From JANLQX01 sp031406385 (GTDB lineage Bacteria; Actinomycetota; Acidimicrobiia; Acidimicrobiales; JANYDT01), in assembly GCA_031406385.1 (NCBI GenBank), contig JANOHI010000006.1:1-20996 (forward strand): a stretch of DNA of 20,996 nucleotides, in the 5' to 3' direction. The notes beneath the pieces were generated by a model, which was not told where the DNA came from, searched no databases, and worked only from the letters and a program-made list of their open reading frames with translations. Every line of letters begins with the position of its first letter. The first letter of the stretch is position 1. Made by a program: the position numbers and the translations under genes. Positions 13,680-20,996 of this stretch are shown here, in pieces.

Positions 13680-14594
13680 ATGAGCAACGCGACCCCGGTC
13701 GTGACCATGCGCCAGCTTCTCGAAGCTGGCGTCCACTTTGGCCACCAAACCCGTCGTTGGAACCCGAAGATGAAGCGATTCATTCACTCGGCGCGCAACG
13801 ACATCTACATCATTGATCTCAATCAGACCCTCACGCGGGTCGAGACCGCCTACACCTTCATCCGCGACCTGGTCGCCGGCGGAGGCTCGGTGCTCTTTGT
13901 CGGCACCAAAAAGCAGGCCCAGGACCCCATCGCTACCTATGCCGCTCGCTGCGGGATGCCCTACATCAATGAGCGCTGGCTCGGTGGCATGCTCACGAAC
14001 TTCAGCACGATCAGCACGCGAGTCAAGAAGATGCAGGACTACGAGCGTCAGCAGGCCGCGGGTGACTTCGCCAACATGCCGAAGAAAGAAGCCCTCATCA
14101 AGAGCCGAGAGCTCGAGAAGCTCCAGCGCAACCTGGGCGGTATCCGGGGCATGGCCAAGCTGCCCGACGCAATTTTCGTGCTCGACACGAAGAAGGAGCA
14201 CATCGCCGTCACCGAGGCCAACAAGCTGAAGATGCCAGTCATTGCCGTCGTGGACACCAACTGTGACCCCGACGTGATTGATTTCGTGATCCCCGGCAAC
14301 GACGACGCGATCCGGGCGTCGAACCTGATGTGCCGCATCATCGCCGACGCCGTCGAAGAAGGTCGCTTCATCAATGCGCGTCGCAACGGCGGCCGTTCCA
14401 CCGTGCCCGTTCTCGAGGTCTTCGACCCGGAAGCCGAAGCCCGCCGTTCCGAGGCCCAGAACGAAGCCCGCCGACAGGCGGCGATCGCCCAGCAGGCCCG
14501 CGAAGCCAAGCTGCTCGCGGCCAAGGCCAAGGCCGATGAGGGTCCGCTATCCGACGACGTGCCGGCCGCCGCCGACGGCGAAGCTTCGGTCTAG
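13680..14594 (+). CDS. rpsB: 30S ribosomal protein S2
   Basis: Small-subunit protein, 304 residues. 'TMRQLLEAGVHFGHQTRRWN', 'RNDIYIIDLNQTL', 'FVGTKKQAQ', 'NERWLGGMLTNF' and 'KLPDAIFVLDTKKEHIAVTE' are classic S2 blocks. The body ends near residue 245; a further ~55-residue Ala/Glu/Arg-rich tail ('EARRQAAIAQQAREAKLLAA' and on) extends past the length of E. coli S2 (241), as in many actinobacteria. The ATG at 13680 has an excellent GGAGGAGG ribosome-binding site; the frame is open upstream to 13590 but that part is not S2-like. It forms the standard operon with tsf 45 bases downstream. Confidence 0.97.
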   Translation: MSNATPVVTMRQLLEAGVHFGHQTRRWNPKMKRFIHSARNDIYIIDLNQTLTRVETAYTFIRDLVAGGGSVLFVGTKKQAQDPIATYAARCGMPYINERWLGGMLTNFSTISTRVKKMQDYERQQAAGDFANMPKKEALIKSRELEKLQRNLGGIRGMAKLPDAIFVLDTKKEHIAVTEANKLKMPVIAVVDTNCDPDVIDFVIPGNDDAIRASNLMCRIIADAVEEGRFINARRNGGRSTVPVLEVFDPEAEARRSEAQNEARRQAAIAQQAREAKLLAAKAKADEGPLSDDVPAAADGEASV

Positions 14595-14639
14595 TCGGCC
14601 GCGTCTCAAACCACTCTCCGCACACTTCAGGGAACAGCT

Positions 14640-15431
14640 ATGTCAGCAATCAGTCCGAAAGACATCCAATCGCTTCGTCAACTCGCCGGTGTCGGCATGA
14701 TGGAGGCCAAGCGCGCCCTCGAGGCCGCGCAGGGCGATGTGCAGGCCGCCCTCAAGACGCTGCGCGAGCAGGGTCTGGCAAAGTCATCCGAGCGTGCCGA
14801 CCGGGAGAACAGCCAGGGCGCCATCGCCATCGGCCGAAGCGGCACCGCCACAGCGATCGCCCAGATCAAATGTGAAACCGACTTCGTCGCCAAGTCCGAG
14901 AGCTTCGTTGCCCTCGTCCAAGGTATCGCCGACTCCGTTGCGGCCAAGGGCGAGGCTGGCGTTGCTGACCATCAGGCAGCACTGGACCAGACCAAGATCT
15001 CCCTCAAGGAGAACATCGATCTCGGTCGCATGGTCCGCTTCGAGGCCGCCCCCGGAGCAATTGTCGACACTTACCTCCACGTCCAGGCGGGGCGCGGTGT
15101 CAACGCAACAATGGTTGAACTCGTCGGTGGCAACACCGAACTCGCCCACGATCTCGCGCTGCATATTGCGTTCGCTCGTCCGAAGTACCTCACGCGAGAC
15201 GAGGTCCCGGCCGACCTTGTGGCGGCCGAGCGAGACACCCTGGAGCAGATCACGCGCAACGAAGGCAAGCCGGAAGCCGCGTTGGCGAAGATCGTCGAAG
15301 GACGGATCGGTGGGTTCTTCAAGCAGATCTGTCTGCTCGAGCAGGAGTTCGCCAAGGACAACAAGCAGACAATCGCCGGCGTGCTGAACGGGGCCAAGAT
15401 CACCCGTTTTGCGCAGGTCGAGATCGGCTGA
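14640..15431 (+). CDS. tsf: Elongation factor Ts
   Basis: Guanine-nucleotide exchange factor that reloads EF-Tu with GTP. 263 residues. The N-terminal UBA-like domain (about 5-45: 'IQSLRQLAGVGMMEAKRALE') and the EF-Tu-contacting motif TDFVAK (80-85 in 'IKCETDFVAKSESF') are present, followed by the core subdomains and 'KFAQVEIG'-like C-terminus ('TRFAQVEIG'). The ATG at 14640 has AGGGA at 14629-14633. It is the last gene of the rpsB-tsf unit, closed by the hairpin at 15478-15507. Confidence 0.97.
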   Translation: MSAISPKDIQSLRQLAGVGMMEAKRALEAAQGDVQAALKTLREQGLAKSSERADRENSQGAIAIGRSGTATAIAQIKCETDFVAKSESFVALVQGIADSVAAKGEAGVADHQAALDQTKISLKENIDLGRMVRFEAAPGAIVDTYLHVQAGRGVNATMVELVGGNTELAHDLALHIAFARPKYLTRDEVPADLVAAERDTLEQITRNEGKPEAALAKIVEGRIGGFFKQICLLEQEFAKDNKQTIAGVLNGAKITRFAQVEIG

Positions 15432-15477
15432 GCGTCGCTGGGAACGGTGGCTCGCCCTTGCCGGCCAAGCCGATTCA

Positions 15478-15507
15478 CGCGACCCCGGTGCTTGCGCCGG
15501 GGTCGCG
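15478..15507 (+). terminator. Strong GC hairpin after tsf (terminator-like, no T-tract)
   Basis: CGCGACCCCGG (15478-15488) pairs perfectly with CCGGGGTCGCG (15497-15507). Inner TG/CG can extend it to 13 pairs around a CTTG loop. No run of T follows, which is common for actinobacterial terminators. It lies in the 165-base tsf-pyrH gap, the right place to end the rpsB-tsf transcript. Nothing else in the gap stands out except the pyrH ribosome-binding site. Confidence 0.7.
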
Positions 15508-15596
15508 CTCGCGTCGGAGGTCTGGTTGTTCAGGCACTACCCTTCGGCGGCCGTGCGTTCATGGCCTGCGCGCCGAGCCGAAGGAGTTGACCGACA

Positions 15597-16349
15597 ATGA
15601 CAACGAGTGAGCACAGGAACCCGACCGGAGCCAAGTGGTCACGGGTTCTGCTGAAGCTCTCCGGAGAAGCATTCGCCGGTCGGGAGAGCGGCGAGGCGAT
15701 CGACGGCGTGGTCGTCGCTCGCGTCGCCGGCGAGATCGCCGAGGCAAAGCAGGAGCTCGGCGTCGAGATCGCCATCGTGGTTGGAGGAGGCAACATCTGG
15801 CGAGGTGCCACCGGCGCCAACTCTGGTATCGATCGGGCCACGGCCGACTACATGGGCATGCTTGCCACCGTGATGAATGCCCTTGCGCTCCAGGATGCGT
15901 TGGAAAAGGCGGGCGACCCGTCGAGGGTGCTTTCGGCCATCCACATGTCCGAGATTGCCGAGCCCTACATCCGTCGGCGGGCTCTCCGTCATCTGGAGAA
16001 GGGCCGTTCGGTGATCTTTGCCGCTGGCATTGGTCAGCCGTTCCTCACGACCGACACACCGGCGGCGATGCGAGCGGCCGAGATGAACGCCCAGGCCGTT
16101 CTCAAAGCAACCCACGGCGAGGTCGACGGCGTCTACACCGCCGATCCCAAGATTGATCCGACGGCAACGAAGTTCGACGAGGTTTCCTACGCCGAAGTGC
16201 TGCGTCGAGGTCTTCGGGTCATGGATTCCACAGCGATCTCGTTCTGCATGGACAACGCCCTCCCCATCGTCGTGTTCAACCTGATGGAATCGGGCAACAT
16301 CCGCAAAGTCCTCCTCGGGACACCGCGGGTCGGTACGCTGGTCTCATGA
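15597..16349 (+). CDS. pyrH: UMP kinase
   Basis: Phosphorylates UMP to UDP with ATP, an essential cytosolic step of pyrimidine nucleotide synthesis. Hexameric amino-acid-kinase fold, 250 residues. Seen: 'LLKLSGEAFAG' (18-28), 'IAIVVGGGNIWRG' (58-70), 'RATADYMGMLATVMNALALQ' (80-99) including the UMP-binding Asp/Met region, 'FLTTDTPAAMRAAEM', and 'VDGVYTADPKIDPTATKF'. The ATG at 15597 is preceded by AAGGAG at 15581-15586 (spacing ten). The stop overlaps frr through ATGA. The pyrH-frr pair is conserved across bacteria. Confidence 0.97.
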   Translation: MTTSEHRNPTGAKWSRVLLKLSGEAFAGRESGEAIDGVVVARVAGEIAEAKQELGVEIAIVVGGGNIWRGATGANSGIDRATADYMGMLATVMNALALQDALEKAGDPSRVLSAIHMSEIAEPYIRRRALRHLEKGRSVIFAAGIGQPFLTTDTPAAMRAAEMNAQAVLKATHGEVDGVYTADPKIDPTATKFDEVSYAEVLRRGLRVMDSTAISFCMDNALPIVVFNLMESGNIRKVLLGTPRVGTLVS

Positions 16350-16903
16350 TCGACCAGGTCCTCCTCGAATCGGCCGAGAAGATGGACAAGGCATCGCATC
16401 GGGTCACCGAGGAATTCGGTGCCGTGCGAACCGGTCGAGCCACGCCGGCGCTCGTCGAAAAGTTGCGCGTCGACTACTTCGGAACCGACACACCGCTCCA
16501 GCAACTCGCCGGGTTCAGCGTTCCCGAGGCCCGTGTTCTCGTGATCTCCCCGTTCGACAAGACCACCATTAAGGCGATCGAGAAGGCCATCACCAACTCC
16601 GATCTCGGTGTCGCTCCTTCCAACGACGGGGCGCTGATCCGTCTCACGTTTCCGGCCCTCACCCAGGATCGTCGCAAGGACCTCGTGAAGGTCGTGAAGA
16701 GCAAAGCGGAGGATGGACGGATCGCGATTCGTAACATCCGACGCGACGCGCGCCAGAAGTTGGAGCGAGCCGAGAAGGACGGCACGATTTCCAACGACGA
16801 GTTGAAGCGGGCGGAGAAGGATCTCGACAAGTTGACCGAGAGCCACATCGCCGGTATCGACAAACACCTTTCGGTCAAAGAACACGAACTGCTCGAAGTC
16901 TGA
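16346..16903 (+). CDS. frr: Ribosome recycling factor
   Basis: With EF-G splits the post-termination ribosome. 185 residues, exactly the usual length. 'FGAVRTGRATPALVEKLRVD', 'TPLQQLAGFSVPEARVLVIS', 'PFDKTTIKAIEKAI', 'SDLGVAPSNDGALIRL' and 'PALTQDRRKDLVKVVK' are diagnostic. The domain I helices end in 'SVKEHELLEV'. Translationally coupled to pyrH by the ATGA overlap at 16346-16349. Confidence 0.97.
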   Translation: MIDQVLLESAEKMDKASHRVTEEFGAVRTGRATPALVEKLRVDYFGTDTPLQQLAGFSVPEARVLVISPFDKTTIKAIEKAITNSDLGVAPSNDGALIRLTFPALTQDRRKDLVKVVKSKAEDGRIAIRNIRRDARQKLERAEKDGTISNDELKRAEKDLDKLTESHIAGIDKHLSVKEHELLEV

Positions 16904-16935
16904 GCCGGACAACGCCAGCGCAGGAAGAAGCCCTC

Positions 16936-18372
16936 GTGGACGATCCCAACAACCCCAACATCCGTGAAGAGATCGAAGGTGTCCGGATTCTCGGTGCCCA
17001 GTCAGTCGGACCCGCCGGAGACCCGGCGGCCGCCCGAAGCGCGCCTCGAGCCTCCGCCACCCCGTCGTGGGATGACGAGGACGACGAGGAATGGGGCGAC
17101 GATTGGGATGGCGACGGCGTGCACGGTGCCGCAGCGCTGGCGAGCGATGATCGACACGACAACGACAGCGATTGGGTCGCCGACGACGAAAGCGGGGTCT
17201 GGGGCGATGACGAGACTGGGGCGGTGGCTAGTGGCCGGGCTCCGGCGGCCAATGCCGCCGTCGACGAGGGCGGAGGAGCGCGTTGGCGCTCCGGGGCCGA
17301 CGACTGGTCGGACGAGTCGCTGGGTGACCTCGACGACGGCGAGGCAAGGGTCGGTACGCTTGATCCCGAGCGGGGAGATGAGAGCGAGCTGTACCGGTTC
17401 CGGGAGCTCGACGACGACGCCCTCGCCGAGTCAGACGCAGGCGTGACCGCCCCGCGCAAGCCGATCACGGGTGACGGGGTCTCGGGTCGGGCGGGGTCGC
17501 GTTCCACGTCGTCGGCCAAGCGTCCGCGCCCCACGGGGTCGGCGACGGAACCAGCACTTCCAGCCGGTCTCGGAGTCCGTGTCGTCACCGCAGCTGCATT
17601 GATAGCGGCGTTTTTTGCGGTGATTCTGATCGCCGGACGCAAGGGCCTGACTGCGCTGGTTGCGGCCGTGCTGCTGATGGGCGCGCTCGAGTTCTTCAAC
17701 TCACTTCGCCATCGTGGTTTCTCTCCGGCCATTGTCCCCGGCGCGGTCGCCTGTTTTGCCATGCCGTTGGTGGCCTTTGGCACCGGACCGACGGGCATGA
17801 TGTTGGTGCTGATCCTGACGGTTTTCGTCACAATGCTGTGGTCGCTCTTCCGTGTTGTGCGCGATCGGCCGGTCGGGAACATGTCGGTGACGCTGTTGGG
17901 CGTTGGGTACATCGGTGTCCTCGGCGGCACTGCGGGCTTGTTGTTGGCGCACCCGAACGGTGTCGGTCTTGTCCTGGGCGGTATTGCCTGTGCGGTGGCG
18001 GCCGACGTCGTTGCGTACTTCGTTGGAGCCAATCTGGGCAAGGTTCCCCTCGCTCCGGAAGTCAGCCCGAACAAGACGATCGAGGGGGTCGTCGGCGGGT
18101 TCTTCGGTTCGGTGCTGATCGGCACGATCGCCTTCGGTGTCGTTGGCGTTGCGCCGTGGAATGGTTGGGCCACCGGTGCAGTTCTCGGCATCGTCGTTGG
18201 TGCGCTCGCCCCACTCGGGGATCTTTGCGAGTCAATGATCAAGCGTGATCTCGGCATCAAGGACATGGGCAACCTGCTCCCGGGCCATGGCGGTTTCCTT
18301 GACCGCATCGACGCAATGCTGTTCGTGATGCCAGGCGTGTACTTCGTCGCCCGCCTGAAGAACTGGCTCTGA
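16936..18372 (+). CDS. cdsA: Phosphatidate cytidylyltransferase with long acidic N-terminus
   Basis: Integral membrane enzyme making CDP-diacylglycerol from CTP and phosphatidate for phospholipid synthesis. The membrane part starts near residue 212 and has about eight hydrophobic segments ('VVTAAALIAAFFAVILIAG' first). 'SPNKTIEGVVGGFFGS' and the full CDP-diglyceride synthetase signature at about 433-459 (SMIKRDLGIKD, then PGHGGFLDRID) make the assignment firm. At 478 residues it is much longer than M. tuberculosis CdsA (~306): residues 1-210 are hydrophilic, very Asp/Glu/Gly-rich ('WDDEDDEEWGDDWDGDG' at about 45-61) and presumably disordered and cytosolic. The GTG at 16936 has AGGAAG at 16922-16927, supporting inclusion of the extension. 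The opening 'EEIEGVRILGA' may be a short conserved motif. Confidence 0.94.
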   Translation: MDDPNNPNIREEIEGVRILGAQSVGPAGDPAAARSAPRASATPSWDDEDDEEWGDDWDGDGVHGAAALASDDRHDNDSDWVADDESGVWGDDETGAVASGRAPAANAAVDEGGGARWRSGADDWSDESLGDLDDGEARVGTLDPERGDESELYRFRELDDDALAESDAGVTAPRKPITGDGVSGRAGSRSTSSAKRPRPTGSATEPALPAGLGVRVVTAAALIAAFFAVILIAGRKGLTALVAAVLLMGALEFFNSLRHRGFSPAIVPGAVACFAMPLVAFGTGPTGMMLVLILTVFVTMLWSLFRVVRDRPVGNMSVTLLGVGYIGVLGGTAGLLLAHPNGVGLVLGGIACAVAADVVAYFVGANLGKVPLAPEVSPNKTIEGVVGGFFGSVLIGTIAFGVVGVAPWNGWATGAVLGIVVGALAPLGDLCESMIKRDLGIKDMGNLLPGHGGFLDRIDAMLFVMPGVYFVARLKNWL

Positions 18373-18475
18373 GCTGACCCCCTGCCGGTTCCGCCGGCGA
18401 TGAGCGTCACGTCATCGAACCCATGGGTGCGATGCTTGGAAGGTGAACGCGTCCGCAGGGGGAAGCGCAGGACCG

Positions 18476-19669
18476 GTGACGGTGTCTGTCGTCGGGTCGA
18501 CCGGATCGGTCGGTACGCAAACCCTTGACGTGATCCGTGCCAACCCGGAGCGGTTCCGAGTCGTCGCTCTGGGAGCAATGCGTTCGGTCGAGGCGTTGCT
18601 CGCACAGGTCGAGGAGTTCCGGCCAAGTGTCGTTGCGGTCGGCGACCACGATGCGGCGCTGACGATTCGCGATCGACTTCCGACGGGGGTCGAGTTGACG
18701 ATCGGCCCGCAGTCGTTTGCCGACATCGCCACCGAAGCCGATGTCTGCGTCAACGGCGTCGTGGGGTTCGCCGGGCTTCCGGTCACCATTGCCGCGTTGC
18801 GGGCCGGCCGTCGACTCGCCTTGGCGAACAAGGAGTCGCTGATCACCGCGGGGCCGGTTGTACGTCAGGTTCGGCGGACTCCGGGCGCCGAACTGGTGCC
18901 GGTCGATTCCGAGCATGGAGCGATTCACCAGTGTCTGGCCTTTCGCCGCCAGTCACACGAGGCGGGTCGCCCGGACCGGTTGCGCCGTCTCGTGCTCACG
19001 GCCAGCGGGGGCCCGTTCCGGCAGCGAGCGGCGGCGGCCGGTGGCGGGCTGGCCGCTCGGCATGCGTTGGCCTCGGTAAGCGTCGATGAAGCGCTGGATC
19101 ACCCCACATGGAAGATGGGCCCGAAAATCACCATCGATTCGTCGACGCTGATGAACAAGGGTTTGGAGGTGATAGAGGCGCACGAGTTGTTCGATGTCGA
19201 CTACGACGACATCGATGTTGTCGTGCATCCCCAGTCGGTGGTCCACTCGATGGCCGAGTTCTCCGACGGCTCGACGATTGCCCAGCTCTCCATGCCCGAC
19301 ATGCGGCTCCCCGTCGGTTACGCGCTGGCGTATCCGGACCGGATCGCCACGCCGTTCGGATCGATCGATTGGGCCACGGTCGGGTCGCTCGATTTTCTTG
19401 CCCCGGACCGGGTCGCATTTCCTTGCCTCGACCTGGCGTACGCCGCGGGTCGGATGGGTGGTGTCGCGCCGGCATGGTTGAACGCCGCAAATGAGGTTGC
19501 CGTTGCTGCGTTTCTCGCCGGAAGGCTGCGTTGGGGGCATATTGCAGAAGTGATCGAATGTTCACTCAACGTGGCTGACTCTGCTATACCTGTCACCGTG
19601 GGTGATGTAGTCGACGCTGACCGAGCTGCCCGCATGGTGGCAACCGGCATCGTCGAGCGGCTCGCGTAA
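18476..19669 (+). CDS. dxr: 1-deoxy-D-xylulose-5-phosphate reductoisomerase
   Basis: Converts DXP to 2-C-methyl-D-erythritol-4-phosphate with NADPH and a divalent metal, the committed MEP-pathway step (target of fosmidomycin). NADPH site 'VVGSTGSVGTQTLDVI', 'LANKESLITAG', metal residues D144 and E146 in 'VDSEHGAIHQCL', 'LTASGGPFR', 'HPTWKMGPKITIDSSTLMNK' and 'VVHPQSVVHSMAEFSDGS' are present. I choose GTG 18476 (397 residues) because the Rossmann strand starts at once and AGGGGGAAG (18457-18465) precedes it. GTG 18443 would add 11 Gly/Ala/Ser-rich residues and has no properly spaced ribosome-binding site, but cannot be excluded. Followed by rip1, the usual actinobacterial order (ispG would be expected further on). 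Confidence 0.95.
   Translation: MTVSVVGSTGSVGTQTLDVIRANPERFRVVALGAMRSVEALLAQVEEFRPSVVAVGDHDAALTIRDRLPTGVELTIGPQSFADIATEADVCVNGVVGFAGLPVTIAALRAGRRLALANKESLITAGPVVRQVRRTPGAELVPVDSEHGAIHQCLAFRRQSHEAGRPDRLRRLVLTASGGPFRQRAAAAGGGLAARHALASVSVDEALDHPTWKMGPKITIDSSTLMNKGLEVIEAHELFDVDYDDIDVVVHPQSVVHSMAEFSDGSTIAQLSMPDMRLPVGYALAYPDRIATPFGSIDWATVGSLDFLAPDRVAFPCLDLAYAAGRMGGVAPAWLNAANEVAVAAFLAGRLRWGHIAEVIECSLNVADSAIPVTVGDVVDADRAARMVATGIVERLA
19561..19590 (+). promoter_or_regulatory. Possible internal promoter in dxr 3' end
   Basis: TTCACT (19561-19566) and TATACC (19585-19590) are separated by 18 bases. The local codons (TCA, TCT, GCT, ATA, CCT) are AT-richer than those used around it. It could drive rip1, but the evidence is only motif-like. 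Confidence 0.25.
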
Positions 19670-19710
19670 CGCGAACGACTCACGGGATTCCCAGACGGTG
19701 GGCACTTCAC

Positions 19711-19716
19711 TACATA
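19711..19716 (+). promoter_or_regulatory. Possible -10 element before rip1
   Basis: TACATA sits six bases before the ATG at 19723, with TTCCCA (19688-19693) 17 bases upstream as a possible -35. Both are weak matches. If used, the transcript would be leaderless and would favour the 19723 start. Confidence 0.25.
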
Positions 19717-19722
19717 CCGACA

Positions 19723-20996
19723 ATGACACGTGAACCACCCGACACGACACAAGCGAGACTGACGATGCAACCCGACTCGACACCTTCCAACCCGACACCG
19801 AATCCCGACGAAGCCTCCGGTATTGCCGTCCTGAGCAGCACCGACACGGTCACGGACGAATCCGCTCCGGCCGTCGAGACGCCCGGATCCTTGGATCTCA
19901 CTGCCCATCCCGGTGAACTGCTTCGCGTCGAACCGCGCCTCCGCGAAGCCGCCGCCGCTGACCGGGTGATCGCCGACGAACCCGCCACAATGCATCGGGC
20001 GATCGGCCCGCTCGCCTTGGTGGCGCTTATCGTCTGGTGCGCGTCGGTCGGTCAGCTCCTCATGTTGGCTGTGGTTGGCGCGCTCGCCTTCATGATCCTC
20101 TTCCATGAGGCGGGACACTTCGTTGCGGCTCGGCTGACCGGAATGAAGGCCACCGAGTTCTTTCTTGGCTTCGGACCCCGACTGTGGTCGTTCCATCGGG
20201 GAGGAACCGAGTTCGGAGTGAAGGCGCTTCCCCTCGGGGGCTACGTCAAGGTCATCGGTATGACGAACCTCGAGGTCCTCACCGATCCAGCCGATGAAAC
20301 GAAAACCTATCGGGCAGCCACCTTCCCACGCAAGATCCTCCTCGCTTCGGCCGGGACGATCGCTCACTTTCTCCTTGCCTTTGTGTTGTTCCTCTCGCTG
20401 AACAGCGGTTTCGGGCGCATCACCGGTTTCTCTCGTCCGGTTGTCGGGTCGGTGAATGCGTTGGAGATCGGGTCGTCGCCTGCCGCTGTGGCCGGGATCC
20501 GGTCCGGTGACCGCATCGTGGAGATCAGTGGAATGCCGATTGAGATCGGTTCCGACGTCAGGACGGCTATTGACGAGGCGACGAGCCTTCCTCTTACCGT
20601 CACGATCGAACGGCAGGGAGAACGGACAACGCTTCCCCTGACGCCCGTTCGTGATGCTGACGGTGTGATGCGAATCGGTGTGCAGTGGGACGAGAACGCC
20701 TTCGGCACGACCACGAATCGCGTTGGTCTGCTCGAGGGAGCCGGGGCCTCCGTGTCCTCGATGGTCCGTCTGATCCCCGAGACCTGGGGTGGTCTGTTCC
20801 GCTTCTTCGCCCCGTCGAGCTTGAAGTCCTATGGCACGACGCTGGAGAAGGCGGCCACCAACAAACCTCTCACGCAGGCCGAGTCGCAGGGCCGAATGTC
20901 GTCAGCGGTCGGGATCTCCCGGATGATGCGAGACGCTGGCCGCGATGACGTGCGCACAGCAATCGAGCTGTTCGCGATCGTCAACATCTTCGTCGG
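19723..20996 (+). CDS. rip1: Site-2 (intramembrane) metalloprotease Rip1/RseP, 3' end cut by the window
   Basis: Zinc intramembrane protease that cleaves membrane substrates such as anti-sigma factors within the bilayer. About 424 residues are visible and the frame is still open at the edge. HEAGH (residues 128-132) is the HExxH zinc site, within a hydrophobic segment. 'FFLGFGPRLWSFHRGGTEFG' and 'LPLGGYVKVIGM' are typical S2P blocks. 'RKILLASAGTIAHFLLAF' is the next membrane stretch. A PDZ domain follows (about 235-320; 'AVAGIRSGDRIVEISGMPIE'). 'AIELFAIVNIFVG' begins the segment that in the family leads into the LDG-type metal motif, lost here. Two starts are possible, ATG 19723 or ATG 19765; neither has a good ribosome-binding site. 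About 90 hydrophilic residues precede the first membrane span, longer than in M. tuberculosis Rip1. Confidence 0.92.
   Translation, partial: MTREPPDTTQARLTMQPDSTPSNPTPNPDEASGIAVLSSTDTVTDESAPAVETPGSLDLTAHPGELLRVEPRLREAAAADRVIADEPATMHRAIGPLALVALIVWCASVGQLLMLAVVGALAFMILFHEAGHFVAARLTGMKATEFFLGFGPRLWSFHRGGTEFGVKALPLGGYVKVIGMTNLEVLTDPADETKTYRAATFPRKILLASAGTIAHFLLAFVLFLSLNSGFGRITGFSRPVVGSVNALEIGSSPAAVAGIRSGDRIVEISGMPIEIGSDVRTAIDEATSLPLTVTIERQGERTTLPLTPVRDADGVMRIGVQWDENAFGTTTNRVGLLEGAGASVSSMVRLIPETWGGLFRFFAPSSLKSYGTTLEKAATNKPLTQAESQGRMSSAVGISRMMRDAGRDDVRTAIELFAIVNIFV

Noticed and set aside
18373..18442. Short hairpin GCCGG/CCGGC and near-palindrome GATGA...TCATC after cdsA as terminator or operator
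   Set aside because: Stems of only five pairs, no T-tract, and common by chance at this GC content.
16875..18626. 583-codon minus-strand open frame opposite cdsA
   Set aside because: Low-complexity Ser/Pro/Arg/Thr translation that mirrors the acidic tail and membrane segments of cdsA; no family resemblance.

Overview
This is a high-GC chromosomal window, almost fully coding, with nearly every gene on the + strand. The gene order (trmD, rplS, lepB, a DUF2469 gene, a UPF0102 gene, comM, dprA, xerC, a FliA/WhiG-type sigma factor, an M23-like gene, rpsB, tsf, pyrH, frr, cdsA, dxr, rip1/rseP) is the conserved actinobacterial arrangement, as in Mycobacterium tuberculosis around Rv2904c-Rv2869c. 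High GC, GTG starts and a WhiG-type sigma factor fit Actinobacteria. A deep lineage such as Acidimicrobiia is my guess, not something the sequence proves.

Layout. 1-3771 is a more variable flank: two overlapping Gfo/Idh/MocA oxidoreductases, a palindromic repeat region, and a class V aminotransferase. 3823-6766 holds a zinc-independent quinone-reductase-like gene translationally coupled to trmD, then rplS and lepB. 6781-7436 holds the DUF2469 and UPF0102 genes. 7463-7893 is a two-gene minus-strand insert (a small zinc-binding protein and a 36-residue membrane protein). 8057-11985 is the DNA-uptake/recombination group comM-dprA-xerC. 12028-13559 is the sigma factor plus a secreted degenerate LytM protein. 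13680-16903 is the translation block rpsB-tsf, a strong hairpin, then pyrH-frr. 16936 to the end is the envelope/isoprenoid block cdsA-dxr-rip1, with the last gene cut by the window edge.

How it works together. Most of the window is housekeeping: tRNA and ribosome function (trmD, rplS, rpsB, tsf, frr), UMP phosphorylation, phospholipid and MEP-pathway precursors, protein secretion and regulated intramembrane proteolysis, and processing of incoming or dimeric DNA. Neighbours are tightly coupled: six junctions share an NTGA stop/start overlap (1282, 4809, 6047, 9766, 12813, 16346).

I do not see a new defence system, CRISPR array, prophage or transposase. The points most worth a second look are: lepB and the LytM gene, which both appear to start at CTG within a CTGA overlap; a XerC that lacks the catalytic histidine of its HxxR box; a LytM domain that has lost metal/catalytic histidines; the minus-strand micro-operon between the UPF0102 gene and comM; a palindromic repeat with a distant inverted copy flanking the oxidoreductase pair; and a very acidic ~210-residue extension on CdsA.
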